NCBI GenBank assembly: GCA_019653755.1
Contig: BPCL01000003.1
Coordinates: 62,001-126,000 of the forward strand
DNA from: Woeseia sp.
Lineage (GTDB): Bacteria; Pseudomonadota; Gammaproteobacteria; Steroidobacterales; UBA11654
Length of the DNA: 64,000 bases
Reading direction: 5' to 3'
Shown: positions 1-9,648 of the stretch, in pieces
Position numbering within the stretch: the first letter of the stretch is position 1
How the letters are laid out: every line of letters begins with the position of its first letter
The notes under the pieces: model-generated
Databases searched by the model: none
What the model was told of the DNA's origin: nothing
The model's input: only the letters and a program-made list of their open reading frames with translations
Program-made: the position numbers and the translations under genes

Positions 1-452
1 TTTCGATTGCTTCAAAAAAAACAGAATATGAATCTATAATTTCAGATTATCTTAGAAGGCTGCCCCCACAAATTACAAGTGAACATATAAAAATTCCTAT
101 TGTTAGAAGAACAAAAAAACAATCGATCAATCAAATCATAGAAGCAGAGGGCAATAGCTTCTTAGAAAAGATAGCAGAGAGGGAAACTTTAATAGTTCTA
201 GATCAGAGGGGAAGGTCAGTTTCGACGAATGAATTCTCAAACTGGATGCAAGACTGGCTTGATAACGCAATTAATCCTATTTTTGGCATTGGCGGTCCAG
301 ATGGATTTTCAGAATCCGTTCTAAATAGAGCTGACAAAATTCTTTCGTTGTCATCGATGACTCTTCCGCACAGCCTTGTGCCAGTTATTCTTGCTGAGCA
401 GTTATATCGATCCTGGAGCATATTAAACCATTTGCCCTATCATCGATCCTGA
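1..452 (+). CDS. rlmH: 23S rRNA pseudouridine-1915 N3-methyltransferase RlmH (5' end outside window)
   Basis: RlmH is a small SPOUT (knotted) methyltransferase that uses SAM to methylate pseudouridine 1915 of 23S rRNA on assembled 70S ribosomes. The frame is open from base 3 to the stop at 450-452, giving about 149 residues; only roughly the first ten are missing. The C-terminal half shows the family glycine motif IGGPDGF and the ending LYRSWSI...HPYHR-like (here LPYHRS), which line up with E. coli RlmH. The first internal ATG (246) is not the true start, because coding similarity continues upstream in the same frame to the window edge. In E. coli rlmH follows rsfS; that neighbour would lie outside this window. 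Confidence 0.9.
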   Translation, partial: SIASKKTEYESIISDYLRRLPPQITSEHIKIPIVRRTKKQSINQIIEAEGNSFLEKIAERETLIVLDQRGRSVSTNEFSNWMQDWLDNAINPIFGIGGPDGFSESVLNRADKILSLSSMTLPHSLVPVILAEQLYRSWSILNHLPYHRS

Positions 453-516
453 ATTCATCATAGATTCACATTTATTGACTATATTTAGGCATTAAAATAG
501 ATATTATTTGATATTA

Positions 517-1674
517 ATGAAAAAAATACTGACATTATTGTTATTGCTAATAAGCGCATGGCTTGCTTTTGTTTATTTTTCCGAACCTTCAATTAATCGA
601 GTTATTAATAAAGAAAGAGAATCAGTCAGAATCGGCATGCAAGACCTTTTAGGTCTAGAGATACAATTTGATGGTGTTGGGGTCAATTATACAATCGATA
701 ATTACATTAATCTGAGACCTACTTTGGTCTTTGATCAGATATCTTTAAAGCAAGGGCCAGAGGATCTCTCGCCCCTTTCTATCGAGCAATTCAGCGTGGA
801 GGTTAATCTATGGAAAACACTTATAAATCAAAAAATTGCAGTTAGTTCGATAGTTATCGATGGCAGTAATTTAGATTTTAGCCATCAAGAAGAGAATGGG
901 TTTTTATTAAATAATATTCCTATTAAACAACTCTTTGTCTTTCGTAAGCCTGGAGGAAAGAGACCGTCCTTAGAAATAAAGAATATTTCCTCTAGAGCTA
1001 TTGATATAGAGAGAATTCAAACAAAAATTGGATTAGCAAATATTATTGATAGTAGGAATGTTAATTTTAAAACCAGCTATGCTTGGGATGAAATTCCTCG
1101 GAAAAGCGATATCACTTCAGGCAATGGTGTTTTGAGCATTAATGTAAAGGATGGGCAAATTAATAGTGAAGAAAGGGTCCCGGGTAAGGTTCTTTCTCTT
1201 TTTAGCTTCTCTGAACTTCCAAAACGCTTAGTTCTAGATTTCAGAGATGTTTTTGGGGAAGGCTTTCCCTTTGATCGTTTACAGGCAGACGTTACTTTTA
1301 CAGATAATATTGCTTACACATGCAACCTCTCAATTAGCTCCACGACCGCAGATGTAATTATTCTTGGAGCAACTGATATCTCTAAACGTACATACAATCA
1401 AATGGTTATAGTGCAACCACTAGTCTCCGATCTATTACCTGGTGGCGCTGCTATAGTTGCTGGACCAGCTGCGGCTGCTTCAATGTTTCTTTTGACAAAA
1501 ATTCTAAGAAGACCCCTCAAAGATGCAGGCGTTGCTTATTATTCAGTGAATGGAAGTTGGGACAATCCTGAGATCAAACAATTAAGTGAAAATGAGATTG
1601 ATTTTAGCTTAATCGAAAACTGCAATAATTTTCTTCCTGATGTGGATCAGGAAATGCAATCTCTTACTAATTAA
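517..1674 (+). CDS. Short YhdP/AsmA-like envelope protein
   Basis: The protein has one N-terminal membrane anchor (about residues 1-20 from the ATG at 517; a TTG at 508 is an alternative start) followed by a periplasmic region. The last 200 residues carry the conserved C-terminal block of the YhdP family: GNGVLSINVKDG, the stretch FSELPKRLVLDF-DVF, VQPLVSDLLPGGAA and a final NGSWDNPEI. YhdP-type AsmA proteins are thought to bridge the periplasm and move phospholipid to the outer membrane. Full YhdP is above 1200 residues, while this one is about 385, so most of the repetitive middle appears to be absent. No frame break is needed to read it. It stands between rlmH and a nitrilase, close to tldD, which matches the common yhdP-nitrilase-tldD order. 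Confidence 0.75.
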   Translation: MKKILTLLLLLISAWLAFVYFSEPSINRVINKERESVRIGMQDLLGLEIQFDGVGVNYTIDNYINLRPTLVFDQISLKQGPEDLSPLSIEQFSVEVNLWKTLINQKIAVSSIVIDGSNLDFSHQEENGFLLNNIPIKQLFVFRKPGGKRPSLEIKNISSRAIDIERIQTKIGLANIIDSRNVNFKTSYAWDEIPRKSDITSGNGVLSINVKDGQINSEERVPGKVLSLFSFSELPKRLVLDFRDVFGEGFPFDRLQADVTFTDNIAYTCNLSISSTTADVIILGATDISKRTYNQMVIVQPLVSDLLPGGAAIVAGPAAAASMFLLTKILRRPLKDAGVAYYSVNGSWDNPEIKQLSENEIDFSLIENCNNFLPDVDQEMQSLTN

Positions 1675-1699
1675 ATAGAAATCTATTACTATTACCAAC

Positions 1700-2508
1700 A
1701 TGAAATTTGCCGCTGCTCAAATGAATTCAAACGATTCTGTTGACGATAACTTGTTACTGTCTGAATCATTAATCAAACAAGCTAAAGAACAGGGTGCAGA
1801 TATTGTCTTATTACCTGAGAATTTCGCCTTTATGGGCTATCCAAAGCAATTGGTTGAGGAGATTATGGAAGATTTTGAAGACGGACCCATACAAAGATCC
1901 ATCTCAAAGTTAGCCAAAGAATTAGAGATTTGGATTATCGCTGGGTCAGTTCCCATTATAAGCCCAAATACTGATCGAAGTTTTGCTCGTTCTATTGTTT
2001 ATGATGATCAAGGAAAGGTGGTCAATTATTACGACAAGATCCATCTTTTTGACGTGGAAATTGAAGGCAAACAGTACAATGAATCTTTTTCAATTGTTCC
2101 AGGAAAACAACCAGTTACTGTAAAAACTCCATGGTGCACTATTGGGCTATCTATTTGTTATGATGTCAGATTTCCTGAACTCTATAGAAGCTATTCTGAT
2201 ATGGGAATTGATGTGTTAACAATTCCATCGGCGTTCACAGAGGAAACGGCTTGGCTCACTGGGAAACTTTATTGTCATCAAGGGCTATTGAAAATCTCTC
2301 GTATGTCGTGGCGTCTGCTCAATGGGGAAAGCACTATGGAAGCAGACGAACCTATGGGCATACCATGATTATAAATGCATGGGGTAAAATTATAGATCAA
2401 CTTGATACTGGAGATGGTATTGTTATCTGTGATATTGATTTGGAAGAATTGCGATCTATTCGACAATCGTTTCCATCACTTAAACATAAGGTTTTAAATA
2501 ATGATTAA
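1700..2508 (+). CDS. Carbon-nitrogen hydrolase (nitrilase family, Nit1-like); one frame break
   Basis: This is an amidase of the nitrilase superfamily, probably of the Nit1/YafV-like metabolite-repair type. The catalytic triad is visible: Glu40 in LLPENF, Lys113 in YDKIHLFD and Cys153 in SICYDVRFPELYR. The reading frame breaks near 2246-2250, just before the conserved T-G-x-A-H-W segment. The second half continues in another frame as AHWETLLSSRAIEN up to 2508. Restoring one base gives about 269 residues, the normal family length. The gene overlaps the tldD start by 8 bases, so the two are probably cotranscribed, and yhdP-nitrilase-tldD is a common gammaproteobacterial arrangement. The exact substrate cannot be read from sequence. 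Confidence 0.85.
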
Positions 2509-3949
2509 TAATCAGGAATCTATCTTCACACAAGTAAAGACGAGTCTGCTCGACCCTTATAATATTTCAATACAAGATTTAGATCTTATGATGAGTGAAA
2601 TGCTCTCCAAAGGCATTGATATGGGTGATATATATTTTCAAAATATTCATCAAGAATCTTGGACATTAGAAGACGGCCTGGTCAAAAAGTCATCATATGC
2701 AAGTCGACAAGGAGTCGGTTTTCGATCAATTGTTAATGAACAGTCAGGGTTGGCCTACTCAGAATCATTAGAAAAAGATTCATTATTTAAAGCAGCCAGA
2801 GCTTCCTCATCAATTGCAAAGTCAGGGAAAACAGTAACCTCTAAGATAGAGGAACCGTCAAGTCTTCAGAACTATTATTCTTGTGTAAACCCCATTTCTT
2901 CTCTAGAAGACAAAGCAAAAATTGAATTGTTACAAGATATCGATTCTTTGGCTAGATCCAAAGATCATCGAGTAAAAGAAGTTATAGCTTCATTAGCAGG
3001 CAACTTTCAGAATATTTTAATCGTCAATGATCTAGGTCGAATAGTCGCTGATATCAGACCAATGGTAAGACTTAGTCTTAGCGTCATTGTGGAGGAGGAA
3101 GATAGAAAAGAAAGAGGCACCAGTGGCGGCGGTGGCAGGGTTGACTACACTTTTTTTAATCAATCAAAAATTAAAACTTATGTTACAGAAGCAGTTGATC
3201 AGGCTCTAATCAACCTAGAGGCAGTTGAGGCACCAGCTGGAGAAATGACTGTTGTTCTTGGCTCAGGTTGGCCAGGTGTGCTTGTCCACGAAGCAATTGG
3301 ACATGGACTCGAAGGAGACTTTAACCGAAAAAAAACCTCTGCATTCTCAGGGCTTATGGGTGAAAAAGTTGCTTCTTCTATTTGTACAGTGATCGATGAC
3401 GGCACCATAAAGGATGCAAGGGGTTCACTCAATGTTGATGATGAGGGGGAACCCACTGAAAGGACGGTATTGATTGAAGATGGCAAACTATGCAATTACA
3501 TGCAAGACCAATTAAATGCGAGACTCATGAATACAAAATCAACAGGCAATGGCAGAAGAGAGTCTTATTCGACTCAAACTATTCCGCGTATGACCAATAC
3601 TTTCATGCTAGGTGGAAATCATAAGCATGAAGAAATTATAGAATCAGTTGATGAGGGTATTTATGCAAAGAATTTTGGTGGCGGCCAAGTTGATATCACT
3701 TCAGGTAAGTTTGTGTTTTCAGCCAATGAAGCTTACTTGATTAAAAATGGCAAAATAGATCGTCCCATCAAAGGGGCTATGCTAATCGGAGACGGCCCAT
3801 CTGCTCTTAATAAAGTAAGCATGATAGCAGATGATCTGGCCCTTGATCCCGGAATTGGCAACTGTGGAAAAGATGGTCAGACAGTGCCTGTTAATGTTGG
3901 TCAGCCAACCATGAAAATTGACAATCTAACCGTAGGTGGAACGGCCTAG
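2501..3949 (+). CDS. tldD: Metalloprotease TldD
   Basis: TldD forms a heterodimeric zinc protease with PmbA (TldE) that degrades unfolded peptides and matures microcin B17 and CcdA in E. coli. At 482 residues it has the normal length. The zinc site HEAIGH lies near residue 262 (HExxxH motif, in VHEAIGHGLEGD). The C-terminal signature GNCGKDGQTVPVNVGQPT and LTVGGTA is intact. The ATG at 2501 overlaps the nitrilase end. Its stop overlaps the convergent purE stop by 4 bases. The partner pmbA follows 560 bases downstream on the same strand, with purE inserted between them on the other strand, so the pair is near but not in one operon. Confidence 0.95.
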   Translation: MINNQESIFTQVKTSLLDPYNISIQDLDLMMSEMLSKGIDMGDIYFQNIHQESWTLEDGLVKKSSYASRQGVGFRSIVNEQSGLAYSESLEKDSLFKAARASSSIAKSGKTVTSKIEEPSSLQNYYSCVNPISSLEDKAKIELLQDIDSLARSKDHRVKEVIASLAGNFQNILIVNDLGRIVADIRPMVRLSLSVIVEEEDRKERGTSGGGGRVDYTFFNQSKIKTYVTEAVDQALINLEAVEAPAGEMTVVLGSGWPGVLVHEAIGHGLEGDFNRKKTSAFSGLMGEKVASSICTVIDDGTIKDARGSLNVDDEGEPTERTVLIEDGKLCNYMQDQLNARLMNTKSTGNGRRESYSTQTIPRMTNTFMLGGNHKHEEIIESVDEGIYAKNFGGGQVDITSGKFVFSANEAYLIKNGKIDRPIKGAMLIGDGPSALNKVSMIADDLALDPGIGNCGKDGQTVPVNVGQPTMKIDNLTVGGTA

Positions 3950-4428
3950 TCAAGCTTTGCTGAAAGCACCTTTTCAGCTTGTGTTTTCCGATAAGCCTTT
4001 AATTGTTTAGCAATTGAGGCATCCTTCAATGCCAGTATCCCTATGGCGTAGAGAGCAGCATTAATAGCACCGGGTTTTCCTATTGCTACTGTTCCTACAG
4101 GGATTCCTGGAGGCATTTGTACTATTGCCATCAGGGCATCCATACCGTCGAGTGAGCCAGCAATTAAAGGTACACCAATGACTGGAATTGTTGTTTGTGC
4201 AGCAACAACTCCCGGAAGCGCAGCAGCCAGACCAGCTCCTGCTATAAAAACTTGAACGCCATCCGCTTCTGCTTGGCTAATAAAAGCTTCCAATTCTTTG
4301 GGTGTTCTATGAGCAGACAAAACTTTAGCCTCATGAGAGATGTCAAAATCTTTTAACATCTTAGAACAATGAGACATGACATCCCAATCAGATGCGGAAC
4401 CCATTACAATAGCTACTTGAATACTCAT
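3946..4428 (-). CDS. purE: N5-carboxyaminoimidazole ribonucleotide mutase PurE
   Basis: PurE converts N5-CAIR to CAIR in purine synthesis. The 160-residue protein begins MSIQVAIVMGSASDW and has the class I signature SAHRTP, whose histidine is the catalytic acid/base. It also has the glycine-rich segment AGAGLAAALPGVVA and GVPLIAGSLDGMDAL. Length and motifs are those of bacterial class I PurE. It lies between tldD and pmbA on the opposite strand, and purC, another purine gene, is 3 kb away on the same strand; purK is not in the window. The stop codon overlaps the tldD stop. Confidence 0.96.
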   Translation of the reverse strand: MSIQVAIVMGSASDWDVMSHCSKMLKDFDISHEAKVLSAHRTPKELEAFISQAEADGVQVFIAGAGLAAALPGVVAAQTTIPVIGVPLIAGSLDGMDALMAIVQMPPGIPVGTVAIGKPGAINAALYAIGILALKDASIAKQLKAYRKTQAEKVLSAKLD

Positions 4429-4506
4429 AGCGTAATTCTACAATGTCTTATTTACTGTGTCTAAGTAAGTTAGAATAAACATATAAAAAATTAAAGGATC
4501 ATAGAA

Positions 4507-5823
4507 TTGGAGCAACATCAGGATAAAGCAGAGACGGCATTAAAATACGCCAAATCGCTTGGTGCAAATGAAGCCAGTGTGAGTTTTGCTGACGGCGAAG
4601 GGTTTTCAGTTACAGCCAGAAATCGTGCTATAGAAACGGTCCAAGATTATAAGGATCAGAGTTTTAGTATCACGGTCTATCTTGATAAATCGGTTGGTTC
4701 TGCCAGCTCAAATAATTTATCTGAATCAGCAATTAAAGCCACCATAGATAAGGCATTTAGTCTGTCTAGCCTGACAGCTACAGATGATTGTAATGGCCTA
4801 GCTGACAAAGAGAGGATGGCACCGGGCGCTAAGGATCTTGATCTTTATTTCCCATGGAATCTGGATATTAAAGAGGCTGAAACTATGGCTATTGAATGTG
4901 AGGCTTCAGCTCTAGAATATGATGACAAAGTCATCAATTCTGAAGGCGCAACGGTAGGAAGTTACGTGAATCAAAGCTTATACGCAAACTCGCATGGGTT
5001 TTCAGGTGAAACGAAATCCACAGGCCACTCAATCAGTTGTACTGCTATTGCATCAGATAATGGCCTTATGGAGATGGATTATGACTATACGAGTGCTCGA
5101 CATTATAAAGACCTTCAAGATCATAAAGAAATAGGTAGTTTGGCTGCAAAACAAGCGCTTGATCATTTAGGATCCAAAAAGATTAAAACCACGAAGGCAC
5201 CAGTTGTATTTTCGCCCAGAGTTTCAAGCAGTTTAATCAGTCACCTCATGACCGCCATCAGTGGGTCAAGTTTATACCGAAATGCCTCTTTCTTAGTTGA
5301 TTCAAAAGATAAAAAGATCTGTCCTGAATTTATCAGCATACGTGAAGAACCTCATTTAAAAAGAGGCTTTTCTAGTTGCTACTTTGACGCTGAAGGAGTT
5401 GAGACCGTACCTAGATGTATTGTCGAAAATGGCGTGCTTAAAGGTTATCTGTTATCCAGTTATTCAGCCAGACGTTTAGGTCTAGATACAACTGGTAATG
5501 CGGGAGGTCACCATAATCTAATTGTTGAACCAACAGCAGATGAGAATTTGGAATCTATGATTAAAAATATAGACTCTGGTTTTCTGGTAACTGGTTTAAT
5601 TGGTTATGGGGTAAATATCGTCAATGGAGATTATTCAAGAGGGGCTAATGGTTTCTGGATAGAAAACGGTGAGATTGCTTATCCTGTTAGCGAGGTAACA
5701 GTAGCTGGAAATCTGAAAGACATGCTCATGCGAATTAACACAATAGGTAATGATCCGGAAAAGAAAGGTTCTATTTTTTCGGGTTCGATATTAATAGACG
5801 ATTTAATGATTGCAGGAGAATAA
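4507..5823 (+). CDS. pmbA: Metalloprotease subunit PmbA/TldE
   Basis: This is the non-catalytic partner of TldD, 438 residues long. It lacks the HExxxH zinc site, as expected for TldE. It carries the family elements NRAIETVQDYKDQSFSITVYL-like near residue 40, TTGNAGGHHNL and a closing GSILIDDLMIAGE. The start is TTG at 4507. A good ribosome-binding site, AAAGGA, lies at 4493-4498, eight bases upstream, and no ATG in this frame would keep the N-terminal homology. The following beta-propeller gene starts directly after the stop (TAA-ATG), so the two are probably cotranscribed. Confidence 0.93.
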   Translation: MEQHQDKAETALKYAKSLGANEASVSFADGEGFSVTARNRAIETVQDYKDQSFSITVYLDKSVGSASSNNLSESAIKATIDKAFSLSSLTATDDCNGLADKERMAPGAKDLDLYFPWNLDIKEAETMAIECEASALEYDDKVINSEGATVGSYVNQSLYANSHGFSGETKSTGHSISCTAIASDNGLMEMDYDYTSARHYKDLQDHKEIGSLAAKQALDHLGSKKIKTTKAPVVFSPRVSSSLISHLMTAISGSSLYRNASFLVDSKDKKICPEFISIREEPHLKRGFSSCYFDAEGVETVPRCIVENGVLKGYLLSSYSARRLGLDTTGNAGGHHNLIVEPTADENLESMIKNIDSGFLVTGLIGYGVNIVNGDYSRGANGFWIENGEIAYPVSEVTVAGNLKDMLMRINTIGNDPEKKGSIFSGSILIDDLMIAGE

Positions 5824-7050
5824 ATGACTAAGAGGATAATAAGTTTGCTTGCTGTATTAGCAGTAATTTCACCCGATTATGGATTGACCCATGGAGGCGT
5901 GACGCGTGCCTCACTGTTAAAAGATACTGATATCAGACTCTTTATTGCCGATAATATGGACAGCACAGTCGTAACTGTTGATTTTCCGAGTGGTGAGATT
6001 ATAAACCGAGTTACGGTTCCACCTTCCATTATGATTTTGGCAGAAAGCAACACCAAAAAATACATTTATGCGATGAGAGGCAGAGACACTGATCAAGATT
6101 CAGTAAGCATTCTCTCAACAGGGTTTGATTCTAAAACCAATAGTTTTAGACCGCCTCATTTGATTAGAACGATCCCTTTTGATACGCCGGGAGGACCGAG
6201 AAAAAATAAAATGGCCACAGTTAATGGTTATGACACAGTTATTACTGAAGGCGATGGAAAGATTGTTGTTCTGCAAACCGATGTTATCGATGGACTTTCA
6301 GAGATTCCAACAAGAACTTATGATTTGGCAGCGCCAGATCATTATCATTACATGGAGGGGGAAAAGAATTTATATATTGGGCATTTGTTCAAGGGTTTTG
6401 TCCAAGTTCTGAATCGAAGGACCGGGAGAGAAGTCAAAAAGATTGAAAACTGCCCTTCATTGCATGGAATGACCAAAGACAAGAAGACGGGGAGGATATT
6501 TTACTCATGTCGAACTGGATTGTTGGTTATTGGTACTCGAGGCAAAGAAAGGGCTGAAGAAGTCTATAGGATTCCATACCCAGATCGTGGCCGATCATGC
6601 GCTGCGTTTTTACCTGGAAGAAATAACATCAAATGGTGTTACACCGAAGGTATCATTCCTCAACTTTATCGATTGGATCTAAATAATATGGATTACCGGT
6701 TTGAAAAACTATCAGTAAAACCATCTATTAGGCAAAACGTTACTGAGGATGGTAAATATTTACTTGTCCTTACCAAGCAAGGTGAACTAAGTGTTTATGA
6801 TGGGTATAGCGGTGATTTTATAAAAGATATTGAGGTGTCTGACCCTTTTTATGGTCAATGGAATGAAGATGTTGGTAAAGCTATATTGCCTGAAATTACT
6901 TCTTATAAGGGGCTAACATATATCTCTTTAACCCATGAGGGAAGATTAGCTGAGATTGATATAGAGGCAGGGAAAGTTAACCGTTATATTGATATTGGAG
7001 GTTTTCCAACAAGAATGATTCTTCTTCCTAAAGCTGATCTCACGACATAA
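5824..7050 (+). CDS. Secreted beta-propeller protein (AztD/YncE-like)
   Basis: The 408-residue protein has a Sec signal peptide (about residues 1-20) and a mature start rich in His and Gly (THGGVTRA). It then shows repeated beta-propeller blades with motifs such as LFIADNMDSTVVTVD, EKNLYIGHLFKGFVQVL and GELSVYDGYSGD. Four cysteines, in ENCPSLHG, FYSCRTG, GRSCAAF and IKWCYTEG, could form disulfides. The overall look resembles the zinc metallochaperone AztD and other periplasmic YncE-like propellers; this is a fold-level call. The gene starts at the ATG right after pmbA, with GGAGAA just upstream. A small His-containing secreted protein follows after 21 bases, probably in the same operon. A role in periplasmic metal handling is inference. 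Confidence 0.6.
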   Translation: MTKRIISLLAVLAVISPDYGLTHGGVTRASLLKDTDIRLFIADNMDSTVVTVDFPSGEIINRVTVPPSIMILAESNTKKYIYAMRGRDTDQDSVSILSTGFDSKTNSFRPPHLIRTIPFDTPGGPRKNKMATVNGYDTVITEGDGKIVVLQTDVIDGLSEIPTRTYDLAAPDHYHYMEGEKNLYIGHLFKGFVQVLNRRTGREVKKIENCPSLHGMTKDKKTGRIFYSCRTGLLVIGTRGKERAEEVYRIPYPDRGRSCAAFLPGRNNIKWCYTEGIIPQLYRLDLNNMDYRFEKLSVKPSIRQNVTEDGKYLLVLTKQGELSVYDGYSGDFIKDIEVSDPFYGQWNEDVGKAILPEITSYKGLTYISLTHEGRLAEIDIEAGKVNRYIDIGGFPTRMILLPKADLTT

Positions 7051-7071
7051 TTATTTTTTGAGAGGTATTAA

Positions 7072-7476
7072 ATGAATAATAAAACGATAACTAAATTTTT
7101 AATTCTAGGGGTCATAATAGTAACTATCAGCCCAGCTGCTATGTCGCATAGTAATCATGGAAATGATGCAAACGTAAGAGCAATGGCTTCAATGCTGGCA
7201 AGTATGCAGCATTTTCCCTCAGAGGAAGATAAAGTTAAACTCCAAGAGATTCTCGATCAAGATTCATCAACCGATAATGAGAAAACACTGGCGTCTGCAA
7301 TTATGCGTATTGAGCATCAGTCTAATGCGGAGGATGCTCTTTCACTTGATAGTATTATAGAATCTGAGACTGCTTCAGGTTCAATTATAAATATTGCAAT
7401 TGTGATTAAAAATTTCTCACACGGTGTTAGCGATGCCGATAAACGCAAACTACAGTTGATCAATTTTAAAGGCTAG
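7072..7476 (+). CDS. Small secreted His-containing protein of unknown function
   Basis: A 134-residue protein with an N-terminal signal peptide (hydrophobic segment about residues 8-25, cleavage likely after AAMS). The mature N-terminus begins with the His-rich HSNHGNDAN, followed by Met- and His-containing MASMLASMQHF and then an acidic helical body. A ribosome-binding site, GAGAGG, precedes the ATG. I do not recognise a family. Position directly behind a secreted beta-propeller whose mature start is also His-rich suggests they share a periplasmic job, possibly metal binding. The stop overlaps the convergent purC stop by 4 bases. Confidence 0.55.
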   Translation: MNNKTITKFLILGVIIVTISPAAMSHSNHGNDANVRAMASMLASMQHFPSEEDKVKLQEILDQDSSTDNEKTLASAIMRIEHQSNAEDALSLDSIIESETASGSIINIAIVIKNFSHGVSDADKRKLQLINFKG

Positions 7477-8357
7477 CCCTCGCCTTGAGTTATGGTTCGG
7501 TAGGCGCTTCTGTATTTCTCTGTGGTGTTTGCGATCACATCCTCTGGCAGCTCAGGACCCGGTGCGGTCTTATCCCAGTCGAGAGTTTCTAGGTAATCCC
7601 GAAGATACTGCTTGTCAAAGCTTGGCGGACTGATGCCAACCTTATATTCCTCAATTGACCAGAAGCGTGATGAATCCGGTGTTAAGACTTCATCTATGAG
7701 AAACAAGTTTCCATCATTATCAAGTCCGAACTCAAATTTTGTATCTGCAATGATAATGCCTCGTTCTTTGGCATGATTTACTCCAAAGTTATAGATTTCT
7801 ATGGCTGTGTCTCTAACTTTGCTGGCTAATTCTTCGCCGATTAAATTAATGGTTTCCTCATAGGAAATATTTTCATCATGCTCACCAAACTCAGCCTTAG
7901 TCGCAGGGGTATAAATTGGTTCTGGTAATTGCGAAGCCATTTCAAGACCTTGTTGCAACTCAATTCCACAAACTGCCCCAGTAGCTTGATAGTCTTTCCA
8001 GCCTGATCCAATCAGGTAGCCTCTAACCACAGCCTCTATCGGTAATGGTTTTAGGCGTTTGACAATCATGCTTCTCTTTTGAAAATAATCCAGTTGATCA
8101 GCGCTATCCAGGAGATCAACTAGATTAAGATCATCGGTAAGGTGATTGTCAACTATGGCTGCAGTCTTGCTAAACCAGAACTCTGAGAGCTCTGTAAGCA
8201 CTTCTCCTTTTCCAGGTATCGGATTAGGTAGGACCACATCAAATGCAGACATTCGATCAGTGGTAACTATAAGAAGATGATCATTATCAACGGCATAAAT
8301 ATCTCTGACTTTGCCTTGTCCGATCAATTCTAGGTTTTGAAGTACGGGTGAATTCAT
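7473..8357 (-). CDS. purC: SAICAR synthetase PurC
   Basis: PurC is phosphoribosylaminoimidazole-succinocarboxamide synthase, which adds aspartate to CAIR using ATP. The 294-residue protein has the opening GQGKVRDIYAVDND (nucleotide-binding loop), VVRGYLIGSGWKDY, the signature FEFGLD and LIDEVLTPDSSRFW. It is of the long class (about 300 residues, as in yeast ADE1) rather than the short E. coli class of about 237 residues. The start ATG is clear. It converges on the small secreted gene with a 4-base overlap and diverges from rpe, with 97 bases between their starts. Confidence 0.95.
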   Translation of the reverse strand: MNSPVLQNLELIGQGKVRDIYAVDNDHLLIVTTDRMSAFDVVLPNPIPGKGEVLTELSEFWFSKTAAIVDNHLTDDLNLVDLLDSADQLDYFQKRSMIVKRLKPLPIEAVVRGYLIGSGWKDYQATGAVCGIELQQGLEMASQLPEPIYTPATKAEFGEHDENISYEETINLIGEELASKVRDTAIEIYNFGVNHAKERGIIIADTKFEFGLDNDGNLFLIDEVLTPDSSRFWSIEEYKVGISPPSFDKQYLRDYLETLDWDKTAPGPELPEDVIANTTEKYRSAYRTITQGEG

Positions 8358-8454
8358 CGTATTATTTTATTGATAGAAGAGAGATTTAGCAATTAGGATT
8401 TTTTTCTTTAACTAAACTAAAACTTAGGGATAATAGGCAAAGTTCATCAAAAAT

Positions 8455-9128
8455 ATGCAAAGAGATTTCAAAATAGCGCCATCTATACTTTCAGCTGATT
8501 TTGCGAGGTTAGGTAAAGGAGGTTGAGAGCGTCATCCAATGCGGTGCTGACTTTGTTCACTTTGACGTGATGGACAATCATTATGTCCCTAATCTAACCT
8601 TCGGTCCTGTGATTTGTGAGTCATTAAGGAATTACGGAATAGAGGCTCCAATTGATGTGCACCTAATGGTTGAACCTGTGGATCGATTAATTTCTGATTT
8701 TGCAAAAGCTGGAGCAACTTATATAAGTTTTCATCCAGAAGCCACTGAAGATATATCAACCACTCTTAATTTAATTAAAGAGGAGGGTTGCAAGTGTGGT
8801 TTAGCGATAAATCCAGATACGCCACTGTCCTTTATTGAGGATCATCTTGAATCTTTAGACATTATTACGATGATGTCTGTTTTTCCAGGGTTTGCAGGCC
8901 AAAGCTTTATTCCCGAAGTCCTCGATAAATTGACCTTAACAAGGCAAATGATTGATGATTCCAATCGAGATATTTATCTCGAGATTGATGGTGGTGTGAA
9001 GGCTGATAATATTGGAGATATTGCCAAGTATGGCGCTGATTTTTTTCGTTTCTGGTTCAGGAATATTTGGAACTGAAGACTATCAGAAAACCATCGATTC
9101 AATGAGAGATAACTTGAGCGCAGCTTAA
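8455..9128 (+). CDS. rpe: Ribulose-phosphate 3-epimerase; two frame breaks
   Basis: Rpe interconverts ribulose 5-phosphate and xylulose 5-phosphate. The start is ATG 8455 ([20 protein letters not shown]). The frame breaks near 8514-8522, where an extra G seems present in AAAGGAGG. It continues as [37 protein letters not shown] and [11 protein letters not shown], all Rpe signatures. A second break lies in a seven-T run at 9040-9046, after which the other frame reads VSGSGIFG and ends at 9128. Removing the two extra bases gives 223 residues, against 225 in E. coli. Both breaks look like homopolymer errors in an otherwise well conserved gene. Confidence 0.9.
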
Positions 9129-9212
9129 AGTTTAATAATCGAAGATTTCATTGAAAAAATAGACTCAGATGAGTAGACTAGCTTCCTTTTATAACGATTA
9201 AAGAGCTGGTAA

Positions 9213-9645
9213 ATGAAGACTATTTCAGCAAAAACAGAAGATGTAGTTAGAGATTGGTATTTGGTTGATGCTAAGGATAAAACCCTGGGAAGATTGTCTA
9301 CTGAGATCGCTACAAGGCTAAGGGGCAAGCATAAGCCAATATATACTCCTCATGTTGATACGGGGGATTATATTGTGGTTATTAATGCTTCAAAAATTAC
9401 TGTTACCGGGAAAAAGATGGAAGACAAAATGTATTATAAGCACACTGGCTATATCGGTAATATGAAATCTTCAAATTTAGCAACAATGATGAAAAAGAGT
9501 CCAGAAACTGTTCTTTATGAAATCAGTTAGAGGGATGTTGCCCAAGACAAAGTTAGGCAATGCCATGATAAAAAAATTAAGAGTTTTCTCGGGACCTGAT
9601 CATACTCACGAAGCACAAGCTCCAAAGCTTTGGAGATATAATTAA
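9213..9645 (+). CDS. rplM: 50S ribosomal protein L13; one frame break
   Basis: The ORF begins [20 protein letters not shown] and contains [33 protein letters not shown] and YYKHTGYIG, matching L13. It stops early at 9530 in one frame, but the next frame continues as [14 protein letters not shown] and [13 protein letters not shown] down to the stop at 9643-9645. The break is at about 9519-9523 (one extra A). Undoing it gives 143 residues, against 142 in E. coli. Since L13 is essential, a sequencing error is the likely cause. rpsI starts 3 bases after the stop, the standard rplM-rpsI operon. Confidence 0.94.
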
Positions 9646-9648
9646 ATT

